A stretch of DNA of 64,000 nt from Muricauda sp. SCSIO 64092 (GTDB lineage: Bacteria > Bacteroidota > Bacteroidia > Flavobacteriales > Flavobacteriaceae), in contig NZ_CP095413.1 in NCBI RefSeq assembly GCF_023016285.1, positions 558,001 through 622,000 of the forward strand, given 5' to 3'. How positions within the stretch are numbered: position 1 is the stretch's first letter; each line of letters starts with the position of its first letter. Shown in pieces: positions 30,947 to 45,300 of the stretch. The notes under the pieces were generated by a model. It saw only the letters and a list, made by a program, of their open reading frames with translations. It ran no database searches and was not told the DNA's origin. A program made the translations under genes and the position numbers.

Positions 30947-32536
30947 ATGGATTTTGAGAAGGAAATAGCTAAGCGCCGGACTTTTGGGATTATATCCCAC
31001 CCAGATGCGGGGAAAACAACACTCACTGAAAAACTGCTGTTGTTCGGGGGTGCAATACAGGAAGCAGGGGCTGTGAAAAGCAATAAAATAAAAAAGTCCG
31101 CTACGAGTGATTTTATGGAAATCGAGCGCCAGAGGGGCATATCCGTCGCGACCTCCGTCCTGGCCTTTAATTATAGGGACCGAAAGATAAACATTCTGGA
31201 TACCCCGGGACACAAAGATTTTGCGGAGGATACCTTTAGGACGTTAACCGCAGTAGACAGTGTAATTGTGGTCATTGACGTTGCCAAGGGGGTGGAAGAG
31301 CAAACCGAAAAACTGGTCGAAGTATGTAGGATGCGCAATATTCCGATGATCGTTTTTATAAACAAACTGGATCGTGAAGGTAAGGATGCTTTTGACTTAC
31401 TGGATGAGGTGGAGCAAAAGCTGGGATTAACGGTAACACCACTGAGTTTCCCTATTGGAATGGGATATGATTTTAAAGGTATCTACAATATTTATGAGAA
31501 GAACATTAACCTCTTTAGTGGAAATAGCAAGCAACATATTGAGGACACCATTGCCTTTGATGATTTGGATAGTCCCGAGTTGGAAGGGATTATTGGAGAA
31601 TCCCATGCCCATAACTTACGGGAATATTTGGAATTGGCCGGGGCAGTCTATCCTGAGTTCAACAAAAAAGACTATTTGGACGGGAGTCTACAGCCGGTTT
31701 TCTTTGGTTCCGCATTGAACAATTTTGGTGTTCGGGAACTATTGGATTGTTTTATTGAAATAGCTCCCACTCCAAGACCCAAAATGGCCGAAGAACGACT
31801 GGTTAACTCCAATGAAAGTGATTTTTCAGGATTTGTTTTTAAAATCCATGCCAATATGGACCCCAAACACCGTGATCGCTTGGCATTCATAAAAATCGTC
31901 TCCGGTACTTTTGAACGCAATACCCCATACCTACATGTACGACAGGATAAAAGAATAAAATTCTCCAGTCCAAATGCATTTTTTGCTGAAAAAAAGGAAA
32001 TTGTGGATATTTCCTATCCAGGGGACATTGTGGGCCTCCATGATACCGGAAACTTCAAAATTGGTGATACCTTAACCAATGGGGAGAAATTGAATTATAA
32101 GGGTATTCCGAGCTTTTCTCCGGAACACTTTCGATATATTAACAATGCCGACCCCATGAAGGCCAAACAACTGAACAAGGGGATTGACCAACTCATGGAT
32201 GAGGGTGTTGCACAACTATTTACCCTGGAACTTAACGGAAGAAAAGTCATTGGGACAGTTGGTGCATTACAATATGAAGTAATCCAATATCGATTGGAGC
32301 ATGAATATGGGGCCAAATGTACCTATGAAAATTTTCCTGTCCACAAAGCATGTTGGGTCGATCCTGAAAAGGAAAATGAAGAGTTCGCAGAATTCAAACG
32401 TATCAAACAAAAATATCTGGCCAAGGATAAAATGGGGCAATTGGTCTTTTTAGCTGACTCCGCTTTCTCTTTACAAATGACACAACAGAAATATCCCACT
32501 GTTAAATTTCGTTTCACTTCCGAAAAAGAATCGTAA
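30947..32536 (+). CDS. prfC: peptide chain release factor 3 (GTPase)
   Basis: This 529-residue translational GTPase removes RF1 or RF2 from the ribosome after peptide release. The G domain is intact: P-loop HPDAGKTT at 18-25, switch I region with IERQRGIS at 59-66, DTPGH at 85-89 and NKLD at 139-142. Domains II and III follow with normal length for RF3. The ATG at 30947 is directly before MDFEKEIAKRRTFGIISHP, the expected N-terminus. It is transcribed alone, divergent from the TSP3 operon and followed by an 798-base gap. Codon use is ordinary and A+T-leaning, unlike the repeat genes on both sides, marking it as a core gene between accessory surface loci. Confidence 0.97.
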   Translation: MDFEKEIAKRRTFGIISHPDAGKTTLTEKLLLFGGAIQEAGAVKSNKIKKSATSDFMEIERQRGISVATSVLAFNYRDRKINILDTPGHKDFAEDTFRTLTAVDSVIVVIDVAKGVEEQTEKLVEVCRMRNIPMIVFINKLDREGKDAFDLLDEVEQKLGLTVTPLSFPIGMGYDFKGIYNIYEKNINLFSGNSKQHIEDTIAFDDLDSPELEGIIGESHAHNLREYLELAGAVYPEFNKKDYLDGSLQPVFFGSALNNFGVRELLDCFIEIAPTPRPKMAEERLVNSNESDFSGFVFKIHANMDPKHRDRLAFIKIVSGTFERNTPYLHVRQDKRIKFSSPNAFFAEKKEIVDISYPGDIVGLHDTGNFKIGDTLTNGEKLNYKGIPSFSPEHFRYINNADPMKAKQLNKGIDQLMDEGVAQLFTLELNGRKVIGTVGALQYEVIQYRLEHEYGAKCTYENFPVHKACWVDPEKENEEFAEFKRIKQKYLAKDKMGQLVFLADSAFSLQMTQQKYPTVKFRFTSEKES

Positions 32537-32917
32537 CCGTGGGGATGCCAACTTTGGCAATGATATAAAAAGGAGCAACAAAACACTCCATTTCAACATT
32601 TTGCACAAACCCTTGGAAAAATATATATTAAACGGGAGTTGAGTGATTTTTTTCCCTTCCGGGACAATTGGAGGGGCACCGAAACATTTCCAAGACCTGC
32701 CCACTCTTTGTATCTATTCTCAGAAGTTTTTATAATCCTATCCTGACCAAATTACCATCAAGATTATCAAAAAGCATTCCCTTTGCTTTGGACAGCAAAC
32801 AATGACAAACCCCGTTCCAAATGCATCATTTGGCGGTAAAGCCAGATCGTGGATCCCATTTGTTTTCAAATAGCAACGCCTGTTACATTACAATTAAGGC
32901 TTTGGTCCCAAGGGAAG

Positions 32918-32925
32918 TATTTTTG
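32918..32925 (+). promoter_or_regulatory. candidate -7 box for the 7844-residue surface protein
   Basis: Reads TATTTTTG, matching TAnnTTTG. TTTG at 32901-32904 is only 13 bases upstream, shorter than the usual spacing of about 19-20. If used, the leader would be about 400 bases. Confidence 0.3.
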
Positions 32926-32934
32926 TTTTACCAG

Positions 32935-32962
32935 TATTTATGTGCATTTATTTATGTGCATT
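32935..32962 (+). repeat. perfect 14-bp tandem duplication
   Basis: TATTTATGTGCATT occurs twice back to back (32935-32948 and 32949-32962), starting 10 bases after the candidate -7 box. It could be a binding site, a leader element or simply a replication slippage product. Confidence 0.9.
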
Positions 32963-33334
32963 AGTGGCGATTGAAGAGGAAAATTCCCATGAGACCCTCC
33001 CACGCGAAAGACCTGGAAAAATCTCCGGTTTCAAAACGGTGGTTTAGGTCAATTGGATGATTTGGAAAGATTGGATTTTAAGATACCGACCGTTTTGGGA
33101 AATTACAGGAAAACCATGTCCAGAATGTTGTCGAGAGTATGGGGTTTGGAATGTTCTGGACACCCCACATCTTCTTTATGCCCATTTCTTCCATCCCGCC
33201 GTAAAACCCAAACTATAACCCTTGGAGCGAAATCGAAAACGTTCCCTTCCCTTGTTACAGTACTGATCAATCCAAGATCGATGCCTTTACTCAAACGCTT
33301 TGAGGCATCATCCCTAATAAGAACAAATCACGTT

Positions 33335-36300
33335 ATGGGCCTAAGAAGGCCCCTGCTTATCTTTTTCACTTGCTTGTTGGTTACCTCAGGACTGTGCGCC
33401 CAAAGTGCGTTTGTTACTACCTGGAATACGACCAAACCTGGCACTTCCGATGATAATTCCCTCACCATCCCCGCCACGGGGATTTACGATGTGGATGTAG
33501 GCAACGATGGAAGCTATGAACTGCTGAACCAGAACGGAACCATTACCATAGATTTGACCAAAATCCACGGCTATGCCGCTGGGGAGATACAGGTGGCCCT
33601 TCGTAATGCCATCTCTGGTGCGGGTACCCTGGATAGGATTCATTTCCACAATGCGGGTGACCAGCAGAAGTTGCTTTCCGTGGACCAATGGGGAAGCAGT
33701 ATCTCCTGGAGCACCATGGCGGAAGCATTTTCTGGCTGTACCAATCTGGAGGTCAAGGCGACCGATGCTCCCGACCTAAGCAAAGTGACCAGTCTTTCCA
33801 ATATGTTCTACAACTGTAGGTCACTTACCGGGTCCAAGGGTTTCTCCAACTGGAACACGGCCAAAGTGACCACAATGGTCGGTATGTTCTTTCTGGCATG
33901 GGACTTTAACGGGGATATCGGTTCTTGGAACACCAGTAGTGTCATTACCATGCAATCCATGTTTATGGGTGCAAGTTCCTTTAACGAAGACATCAGTTCC
34001 TGGAATACGGCAAGTGTGAGCAATATGTCCTTTATGTTTGGGCAGGCAAGTGCTTTTGACCAAAATATCGGTTCCTGGAACACCAGTGGTGTGACCACCA
34101 TGTATGGCATGTTTCAGAACGCAACTGCCTTTGATCAGAACCTGGGCGAATGGGACCTGGGGCAGTTGAAAACTGGTTCCACTATGCTCAATAACAGTGG
34201 GCTTTCCATGGACAATTGGGATGATACCCTGATCGGTTGGCATCGCAAAGTCCTCACCTATACCCTCACCATTGGGGCTTCCGGACTGGTCTACTGCAAA
34301 GCCGGCGCCGAGCGTGCCGAGCTGATACGCAATGGCCTCAACATTACAGGCGACAGCGCAGAAGCTACCCCACCAACGGCCAAGTGTGTGCAGACGTTGA
34401 CGCTACGGCTGGACCTCAACGATACCGCCAGCCTGACGGAAGATCTTGTAAACGACGGTTCCAGCGATACCTGTGGGATTACCTCACTGGGCTTGTCCCA
34501 ATACAGTTTCTCGGCCTCTGACATTGGTGCGAATACGGTCACCCTAACGGTAACCGCCAATGATGGCGATACCAACACCTGCGAGACCATAGTGAATATA
34601 TTGGAGCTTCCCCCCAACCTCTTTGTCACTACCTGGGATACGACCAAACCCGGCTCGTCTGATAGCAACTCGATTACCATTCCTGCTGAGGGGACCTATG
34701 ATGTAGACCTGGGCAATGACGGCAGCTATGAACTCACGGGCCAGACCGGGAGCACAACCATAAATGTCACCACTTATAACTATACTGCAGGAAAAATACA
34801 AGTGGCCCTCCGCAATGCCTCTTCCGGTTCCGGAGCCCTGACCAGAATATATTTTGCCCCAAATGTTACGGACGACAAGCAGAAACTTCTCTCTGTGGAC
34901 CAATGGGGCAACAACATTTCATGGAGTACCATGGAGAATGCATTTATCAACTGTGTCAATCTGGACGTTCTGGCAATCGACACCCCCGACCTAAGCAATG
35001 TAACCGATATGGGCCAGATGTTTTCCGGATGCACCTCCCTAAAGGGAACGGCGGATAATTTCTCCAGTTGGAACACAAGTAGTGTCAGCGATATGGGAAA
35101 CATGTTCAATGGCGCAAGCACTTTTAATGTGGACATCGGTTCCTGGAACACAAGCAGCGTGACGAACATGAATTCCACGTTTTTGAATGCAACCGCCTTT
35201 GATCAGAATTTAGGGAACTGGAATCTGGCACTGTTGGGCGATGGCACAAATATGCTCAACAACAGCGGGCTCTCCATAGCCAGCTGGGACGCCACCCTGA
35301 TCGGTTGGTATAAACAGACCTTGGCCAATAATGTCACCATCGGCGCCTCTGGGCTGGAATACTGTGAGGCTGCCACCGAACGTGCCGCACTGGCCCTCAG
35401 AATCACTGGTGACGGTGCAGAAACCATCAAGCCGGTGGTTAAATGCAAGCCGGTCGATCTCGTCATAGGCCCCAGTGGCAGCTCCACTCTGGCGGCCAAC
35501 CTTGTGGATGACGGTTCCAGCGATGCCTGCAGCAGCATTTCGTTCAGGTTATCCAAAACCACCTTTACGACCAACGATATTGGTACGGAAACGATTACCC
35601 TAACGGTGACCGACTCCAACAACAACTCGGACACTTGCCATGCCAACGTGACCGTGATAAATTATACCACAAGAGTATTTGTTACTACCTGGGATACCAC
35701 CAAATCCGGCTCGTCCGATAGCAACTCCATCACCATCCCTGCTGAGGGGATCTATGATGTAGATTTGGGCAATGATGGCTCCTTTGAACTGTTGGACCAG
35801 ACGGGGACCACTACCATCAATGTCACCACCCATAATTATACCGCTGGGGAGATCCAGGTGGCCCTCCGCAATGCCGCCTCCGGTTCCGGAACATTGACCA
35901 GGATACATTTCAACAATAGGAACGATAGGCAAAAGCTGATTACTGTGGACCAATGGGGCAGTGGGATAGCTTGGAGTACAATGCACAGGGCATTTCACGG
36001 TTGTACCAATCTGGAGGTTAAGGCCACGGACACGCCCAACCTGGGCAGCGTGACCAATATGGGTCAGATGTTTTCCAGTTGTACGACACTTACGGGAACT
36101 ACAGGTTTCTCCAACTGGAACACCGCCCAAGTGACAACCATGGTAGGGATGTTTGCCGGGGCAAGTGCCTTTAACGGGAACATCGGTTCCTGGAATACGA
36201 GCGGTGTAACCGATGTGAGCTGGATGTTTTGGAATGCAACCACTTTTGACAAAGACATCGGTTCCTGGAACACAAGTAACGTGACCAATATGGGCAATAT

Positions 36301-39300
36301 GTTCAATGGCGCAACTGCTTTTGATGCCGATATCGGTTCATGGGAGACGGGCAGTGTTACCGATATGTCCTATGCCTTCTCTGGTGCAACTGCCTTTAAT
36401 CAGGATATCGGTTCCTGGAACACCAGCACTGTGACCACTATGCGGGGGCTGTTTCAGGAAGCGACCGCCTTTGACCAGGACATCGGTTCGTGGGACACCG
36501 GCAGTGTGACCACCATGGACCAAACGTTTTATAAAGCAGCTGCCTTTAATGGGGCCATTGGTTCCTGGAATGTGGCTAAGGTGACCAATATGGGTTCCAT
36601 GTTCAACGGCGCAACCACTTTTAACCAGAACATTAGCTCCTGGAACACCGCCAACGTGACCAACATGGGCGGTATGTTCGATAGTGCGGCTGCCTTTAAC
36701 CAGGGCCTTGCTTCGTGGAATGTCGACAAGGTGACCAATATGGGTTCCATGTTTTCCAACGCAACCGCCTTTAACCAAAATATCGATTCCTGGAAGACAG
36801 CCAAGGTGACCAATATGGGTAGCATGTTTTCCAACGCAACCGCCTTTAACCAAAATATCGATTCCTGGGAGACAGCCAAGGTGACCAATATGGGTGACAT
36901 GTTCTCTGGCGCAACCACCTTTAATGTGGATATCGGTTTTTGGGATGTGGGTAGCGTGACCAATATGCAATCCATGTTTTCTGGCGCAACTGCCTTTGAT
37001 CAGGATTTGGCAGACTGGAATCTGGCGCTGTTGAGCAACGGCACCGCTATGCTCAACAACAGTGGACTTTCCATGGGCAACTGGGATGCCACACTGATCG
37101 GTTGGCACAAAAAGAGCTTTGCCAACACCGTTACGATTGGCGCTTCCGGACTGGAATACTGTGAGGCCCAAGCCGAACGTTCCGCAATGACGACTTTCAC
37201 CTTTAGCGGTGATATCCTGTCGGATACCCTCCCAATAGCTGAATGCAGGGAGACAACCATCGCACTGAATCTCAATGGTACGGTGACCCTGCCGGCTGCC
37301 CTTGTGGAAGACGATTCGTTTACCTGTGGGAATACCACACTGGACGTGTCCCCGAGCAGCTTTACAACTGCCGACCTCGGTGCGAACACAGTGACGCTGA
37401 CCGTCACCGATGGCAACAGCAAGACATCGACCTGTCAGACTACGGTCACCGTAGTGGGCAGTACAAATTCCGCAAGCGTATTTGTCACCACATGGAATAC
37501 CACCAATTCCGGAACGTCCAACGGGAACTCCATCACCATTCCCGCCGAAGGAACCTATGATGTGGACCTGGGCAATGACGGCAGTTTTGAACTGTTGGAC
37601 CAGACCGGGACCACTACCATAGATGTCACTTCCCATGGCCATACCACCGGGGAAATACAGGTCGCCCTTCGCAATGCAGCTTCCGGAAATGGGACCCTGG
37701 AAAGGATACATTTCAACAATTCGGGCGATAAGGATAAAATACGTTCCGTGGATCAATGGGGAAGCAACATCTCCTGGAGTACCATGGACAGTGCATTTCG
37801 CGGTTGTACCCATCTGGAGGTTAAGGCCACCGACGCTCCCGACCTGGCCAACCTGACCAGTATGAGACTGCTATTTGCCGGAGCAACCGCCTTTAATGGG
37901 GACATCGGTTCCTGGAATACGGCCAAAGTGACCAATATGGCAGGCATGTTCTATGGCGCGAGCACCTTTAACCAAAACATCGGTTCCTGGAATACGACCA
38001 GCGTAACCACTATGGAAGCCATGTTTTCTGGCGCAACCGCCTTTAACCAGAACATTGGTTCCTGGAACACGGCCGAGGTAATCACAATGGTCTCCATGTT
38101 TGAGAACGCAAGTGCCTTTAACCAGAACATCGGGACCTGGAACGTAAGCAGTGTGATCGTTATGGGCAACATGTTTTATAATGCCACTGCCTTTAATCAG
38201 AATCTGGGGAATTGGGACTTGAGGGCGTTGCTCAATGGAGGTAATATGCTCAGCCGTAGTGGGCTCTCCACCACCAACTGGGACAACACACTGATTGGTT
38301 GGTACAACCAGAACTTTACCAACACGGCTACTATTGGAGCATCCGGACTGGTCTATTGCAAAGCCGGTCCCCAGCGCGCTGCACTTACCCTCAACATCAC
38401 AGGTGACAGTGCAGGGACGACCAGGCCGATGGTCACATGCAAGGCAACATTGGAGCTCCAACTGGGTACCAATGGCACGGCTACCTTAACGACCGATCTT
38501 GTGGAGACCAGCTCCAGCGATGCCTGCGGGATTGCTTCGCGGAGCCTGTCCCGAAGGAACTTCACGACTGCCGATCTGGGGGTGAACACAGTCACCCTAA
38601 CGGTAACTGACGGCAATGGCAACACCAATACCTGCGAGACCGCAGTGAATGTGGTCGCCTATCCTACAAGCATTTTTGTCACCACCTGGAACACGACCAA
38701 CTCCGGTGTGTCCAATAGTAACTCCATCCGTATCCCCGCCACGGGCACCTACGATGTGGACCTGGGTAATGACGGCACTTATGAATTGCTGGACCAAAGC
38801 GGGACCATTGATGTGGATGTGACCGCCTACAACTATTCCGCCGGAAAAATACAAATTGGCCTTCGCAATGCCGCTTCCGGGGCCGGTACCCTGACAAGGA
38901 TAAAGTTAAGTTATGAAACCGACCAAAATAAGATACTTTCCGTGGACCAATGGGGCAGCAGCATATCCTGGAGTACTATGGTGGAAGCATTTCTCTTGTG
39001 TACCAATCTGGACGTTCTCGCGACTGACGCTCCTGACCTGAGCAAGGTGACCAATATGTCATATATGTTTAACGGATGCTCCTCACTTAAGGGGAATGAC
39101 AGTTTCGCTACCTGGAACGTAAGCAATGTAACTAATATGCTACGCATGTTCAGTGGCACAAGCGTCTTTGATCAGAGTCTTGGCGATTGGGATATGGGGC
39201 AGGTGACCAATGGCAGGAGCATGCTCAGCGGAAGTGGGCTCTCGGGTGAAAACTGGGACGCCACGCTGATCGGTTGGCACAGCCAGTACTTCACCAATAC

Positions 39301-42300
39301 CCCCGACATTGGCGCTCATGGACTGGTCTACTGCAAAGCTGCTGACGAACGTGAGTTATTGATACGCCATAGCCTCAACATTTACGATGACGAAAAGAAC
39401 AGTACCCCGCCAACGGCGCGTTGCAAGGATAAGATCATACTGCAATTGGACGCCAACGGCACGGCCAGTCTGACGACTGACGAGGTGGACAATGGTTCCA
39501 GTAGTACTTGTGGGATCAACATCTTGCGCTTGTCCAAGAGCAATTTTACCACCGCCGATGTTGGTGTTAAGACGGTCACCTTGACTGCGAGAGACAATAC
39601 CACCCCTGTTAGCTGGCTAAGTAGCTGTACAACCCAGGTGCATGTACTGGATCTTCCCACAACACCATTTATCGCCACCTGGGGCACAAGGGAACCGGGC
39701 ACCTCCGACGGCAACTCCATCACCATCCCCGCCACGGGGACCTACGATGTGGACCTGGGCAATGATGGTACCTATGAACTACTGGACCAGTACGGGACCA
39801 CCACCATAGATGTTACCAAACACGGCTATTCCGCCGGGGACCTAAAGGTGGCCCTTAGGAATGCAAGCTCCGGGAAAGGGACCCTTAGTAGGATACATTT
39901 CAATAATGGGGGCGACAAGCAGAAGCTAATTTCCGTGGACCAATGGGGCAGCAGCATATCCTGGAGCTCTATGGAGGGTGCATTTAACGGTTGTCTCAAT
40001 CTGGAGGTCAAGGCGACCGATGCTCCCGACCTGAGCAGTGTGACCGATATGAGCGACATGTTTAAGTGGTGTATGTCACTTAAAGGAACAACGGGCTTCT
40101 CCAACTGGAACACCAGTAACGTGACTGATATGGAGGGTACGTTTGGCAACGCGTACACCTTTAACGGGGACATTGGTTCCTGGAACACAAGCAAGGTAAC
40201 CAATATGGTCTCCATGTTTTTTAGTGCACGAACCTTTGATCGGAACCTTGGGGATTGGGACCTGGGGCAGTTAATCAGTGGCATTGACATGCTAAAAAAC
40301 AGTGGGCTCTCCGTGGACAACTGGGACGCCACACTCGTCGGCTGGCACGAGGAGGAATTCACCAACACCCCTACCATTGGGGCCTCTGGACTGGTTTACT
40401 GCAAGGCTTTTGCCGAGCGTGCCGCGCTGCCCTTCACTTTTACGGGAGACAGGCTATCAGACTCTGACCCGAAGGCGGAATGCAAGTCGCTGACACTCCA
40501 ACTGGGCCTCAACGGCACGGCTACCCTAACGACCGACCTTGTGGACAACGGTAGTGACGCCTGCGGAGGCTTCTCGCTGGGTCTGTCCCAAACCAATTTC
40601 ACCACCGCCCACTTGGGCGCAAATACGGTCACCCTGACCATAACCGATGGCAACAGCAAGACAGACAACTGTGATGCCACGGTGACCGTAGTAGCGTATC
40701 CCCCGACCACCTTTGTCACCACCTGGGATACGACCAAACCTGGTATATCCGATGGGAACTCCATCCGCATCCCAGCCTCAGGGACTTACGATGTGGATTT
40801 GGGTGATGATGGTTTTTTTGAAGTGCTGGACCAAACGGGACCCATAACCATCGACGTCACCGCCCATAACCATATCGCTGGGGAAATACGGGTAGCGCTC
40901 CGCAATGCCACCTCTGGTTCCGGAGACCTGACCGGGATACGTTTTGCGACACTCCAAACGGACGACAAACAGAAGCTGCTCTCCGTGGACCAATGGGGTA
41001 CTGATATCTCCTGGAGCACCATGGAGAATGCATTTGCCAATTGTGTCAATTTAGACGTGCTGGCAACCGACGCTCCCGACCTCAGCAATGTGACCGATAT
41101 GAGCTATATGTTTTCCGGATGCACCTCCCTCAAGGGAACGACAACAAACAATTTCTCCAATTGGAATACCACCAGTGTGATTGACATGGGTGGTATGTTT
41201 AGTGGCGCTACCGTCTTTAATCGGGCCATTGGTTTCTGGAATACCAGCAGCGTTACCGATATGGGCTATATGTTCTATGGCGCAACCGCCTTTAATCAGG
41301 ATATCGGTTCCTGGGACACGGGCAGTGTGGCCAATATGAACTTTATGTTCATTAACGCGAGCAACTTTAATGCGGACATCAGTTCGTGGAATACAGCCAG
41401 TGTAAGCAATATGAGGGCCATGTTCAATAGCGCACGTGCGTTTAATGTGGCCATCGGTTCGTGGAATACGGGAAACGTGACCTGGATGGACAGCATGTTT
41501 TACGGCGCAACGGCCTTTAATGCGGACATCGGCTCCTGGAATACCAGCAGCGTGATCCGAATGGACAACATGTTTTATGGCGCAACGGCCTTTAATCGGG
41601 ACATCAGTTCCTGGAACACGGAAAGCGTGACCACTATGGGCTATATGTTCTATGGCGCAAGCGCCTTTGATCAGGCCATCGGTTCGTGGAATACAAACGA
41701 GGTGACCAATATGGGCAGCATGTTTAATGGCGCAAGCGCCTTTGATCAGGCCATCGGTTCGTGGAATACAAACGAGGTGACCAATATGGGCAGCATGTTT
41801 AATGGCGCAAGTGCCTTTGACCAGGAGCTGGGCAATTGGAACATGGCAAAGGTGACCAGTGGCGCCGCCATGCTCAACGGCAGTGGGCTCTCCACGGAGA
41901 ATTGGGACGCCACACTAGTCGGTTGGCACAAACAAGAATTCACCAACACTTCCACCATTGGGGCCTCGGGACTGATCTACTGCACCGCCGGAACCGAGCG
42001 TGCCGCACTGACCCTCAACATTACCGGCGACAGTTCGGAAACCACCAAACCCATTGTACAATGCAAGGCAGTGACGCTTCCCATGGGGATTGAACTTACG
42101 CCCGAGCATGTGGACAACAGTTCTTACGATGCCTGCGGAGCCGTCTCACTGAGCGTGTCCAAGACCAACTTCACGGGTGCCGACCTCGGTACCAACACGG
42201 TGACCCTTACGGTGACCGACCCCAATGGGAACTGGAACACCTGCACGGCCACTGTGACCGTGATTGCGGATTCCAAAAACGTGTTCGTGACCACCTGGGA

Positions 42301-45300
42301 TACCACCCAGTCCGGCCTGTCCGATAGCAACTCCATCCGCATCCCTGCCTCAGGGACCTACGATGTGGACGTGGGCAATGATGGTACCTACGATCTGTTT
42401 GACCAGACAGGGTCCATTACCGTGACCGTGACCGCCTACACCAACCCTACGACCAATGCGAAGTATACAGCCGGGGAGATAGCCGTGGGCCTGCGGGATG
42501 CGGCTTCTGGGAACGGGGACCTGACCAGGATAAATTTCCCTCAGTTCCAAACGAGCGATAGGGAGAAGCTGCTCTCCGTGGACCAATGGGGCAGCTTTAT
42601 CTTCTGGAGCACCATGGAAGATGCATTCGTCAACTGTACCAATCTGCAAGTGAAGGCCACCGACGCCCCCAACCTAGGCAAGGTCACCAATATGTCCCAA
42701 ATGTTTGCAGGATGCACGGCACTTACTGGGACGCAATACTTCGACACCTGGAACACCAGCAAGGTGACCAATATGAATGCCATGTTCTGGAGTGCCCACG
42801 CCTTTAATGGGGACATCGGTTCCTGGAACACCTCCGGCGTAACCAATATGAATGCCATGTTCAATAGTGCAAGGGCCTTTAATGATGATATCAGTTTGTG
42901 GAACGTCTCCAACGTGACCCTTATGACCGGCATGTTCAAGGGTGCAACGGCTTTCAATGGGGGCATCGGTTCCTGGGATGTATCCAACGCACTTGTCATG
43001 AACGGTATGTTCTCCGGAGCAAGCAACTTTGATAAGGACATCGGTTCCTGGAACACGGGCAAGGTGACCAATATGAGCAGTATGTTCATTAACGCGAGCA
43101 ACTTTGACCAGAACCTGGGGGATTGGGACATGGGAAAGTTGACCAATGGCAGTTCCATGCTCGACAATAGTGGGCTCTCCATTAATAATTGGGATGCCAC
43201 GTTGATCGGTTGGGAGAAGAAGGACTTTACCAATACCTTGACCATTGGTGCGTCCGGATTGGTTTACTGTAGGGCTGGCACAGAACGTGCCGCAATGACG
43301 ACCTTCACCTTTATCGGCGATCGTGCGGAGACTACCTTGCCAATGGCCAGTTGTGTCCAGGGAGTGACACTCCAATTGGGCACCAACGGTGTGCCCACAT
43401 TGACAACCACCCTTGTGGACGACGGTTCCAGTGATGCCTGCGGAATCACCTCGTTAAGTCTATCGCAGCGCATTTTCACGGCCTCCGATATGGGTTCGAA
43501 CACGGTAACCCTTACAGTAATCGATTCCAACGGGAATGAAAATACTTGTGAGACCACGGTGACCGTAGAAAATCCTGCAAGCGTATTTGTCACTACCTGG
43601 GATACGAGCAAATCCGGCACGTCCAATGGGAACTCCATCACCATTCCCGCCATAGGGACGTACGATGTGGACCTGGGGAATGATGGTACCTATGAACTGC
43701 TGGACCAGACCGGGACCGCGGCCGAGCCCCTAATCGTAAATGTGACCACCTATAACCATACCGCAGGAGAGATACAAGTGGCCCTTCGGGATGCCACCTC
43801 GGGTACTGGGGATTTGACCAGGATACATTTCAACAATACAGGTGACCCACAGAAGCTACTTTCCGTAGACCAATGGGGCAGTGGCATCGCTTGGAGCACC
43901 ATGGCAGGTGCATTTTATGGCTGCACCAATTTAGAGGTCAAAGCCACAGATGTCCCCAACCTCAGTAATGTTACCGACATGGATCAGATGTTCCGAGGAG
44001 CAACCACCTTTAACCAGGACATCGGTTCCTGGAATACAGCCAAAGTAACTACCATGGCCCATATGTTCTATGGTGCAACCACATTTGACCAGGACATTGG
44101 TTCCTGGAATACGGCCAAGGTAACTACCATGGCCAATATGTTCTATGGTGCAACCGCGTTTGATCAGGACATCGGTTCCTGGAACACGGCCGAGGTGACC
44201 CGGATGGACGGGATGTTTTACTTTGCAACTGCCTTTAACCAGGACATTGGTTCCTGGAACACCAGCAGTGTGTCCGATATGCATTATATGTTTTGGAACG
44301 CGACCGCCTTTGACCAGGACATCGGTTCATGGAACACCAGCAACGTGACCCGGATGGAAGGGATGTTTTTCCTTGCAACCGGCTTTAACCAGAATATCGG
44401 TTCCTGGGACACCAGCAGTGTGTCCGATATGGCCTCCATGTTTTGGAATGCAAACACGTTTGACCAGAACATCGGTTCATGGAACACGGGCGAGGTGACC
44501 GATATGGCCTCCATGTTTACTTACGCAACTGTCTTTAACCAGGATATTGGTTCCTGGAATACAGAAAAGGTGACCGATATGAGCTCCATGTTTTCTTACG
44601 CAGGCGTCTTTAACCAGAACATCGGTTCCTGGAACACGGGTAAGGTGACGAGTATGCAAAACATGTTTTCCGGCGCAAGTGCCTTTGATCGGAATCTGAA
44701 GGATTGGAACCTGGGGCAGTTGAGCGATGGGGTGTCTGGTGGCGGCGGTATGCTTAATGGGAGTGGGCTCTCCATGGATAACTGGGATGCCACACTCATC
44801 GGCTGGTCTACCCAGAGTTTTAACAATACGCCCACCATTGGTGCTTCTGGATTGGTCTACTGCAAGGCAGTAGCCGAGCGTGCCGCAATGAAATTCAACT
44901 TTACCGGCGACAGCCCGAAGAATACCAAACCAACAGCCCTTTGCCAGTCGGCATTAACACTCCGTCTGGGTAGCGACGGTAAGGCCACCCTGACGACCGA
45001 CCTTGTGGATACCGGTTCCAATGATGCCTGCGGGATTTCGCTGAGTTTGTCACAGAGCAGCTTTACGGCAGCCCACCTTGGTACGAGAATGGTAACCCTA
45101 ACAGCGACCGACCCCGTTGGAAACACAGAAACTTGTGAGACTATGGTGACCTTGGAGCGGGTCACAGGTGCATTTGTGACCACCTGGGACACCACCAAAC
45201 CCGGAACGTCCAATAGTAACTCTATCACAATCCCCGTCGAAGGTACCTACGATGTGGACTTGGGCAATGACGGAACTTATGAACTGCTGGACCAGATTGG

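Larger units (their letters stand above)
32537..33334. other. long leader/intergenic region upstream of the 7844-residue surface protein
   Basis: This 798-base stretch has no convincing gene. The frame of the downstream giant protein stays open back to a TTG at 33053, but those 94 residues look random and lack a start signal, so I leave them out. It holds an exact -7 type box at 32918-32925 and a perfect 14-base tandem duplication just after it (both listed separately). No clear intrinsic terminator for prfC was found. Confidence 0.6.

Noticed and set aside
33053..33334. A 94-residue N-terminal extension of the 7844-residue protein starting at TTG 33053
   Set aside because: The extension has no recognisable sequence and would bury the clear signal peptide that starts at the ATG at 33335.
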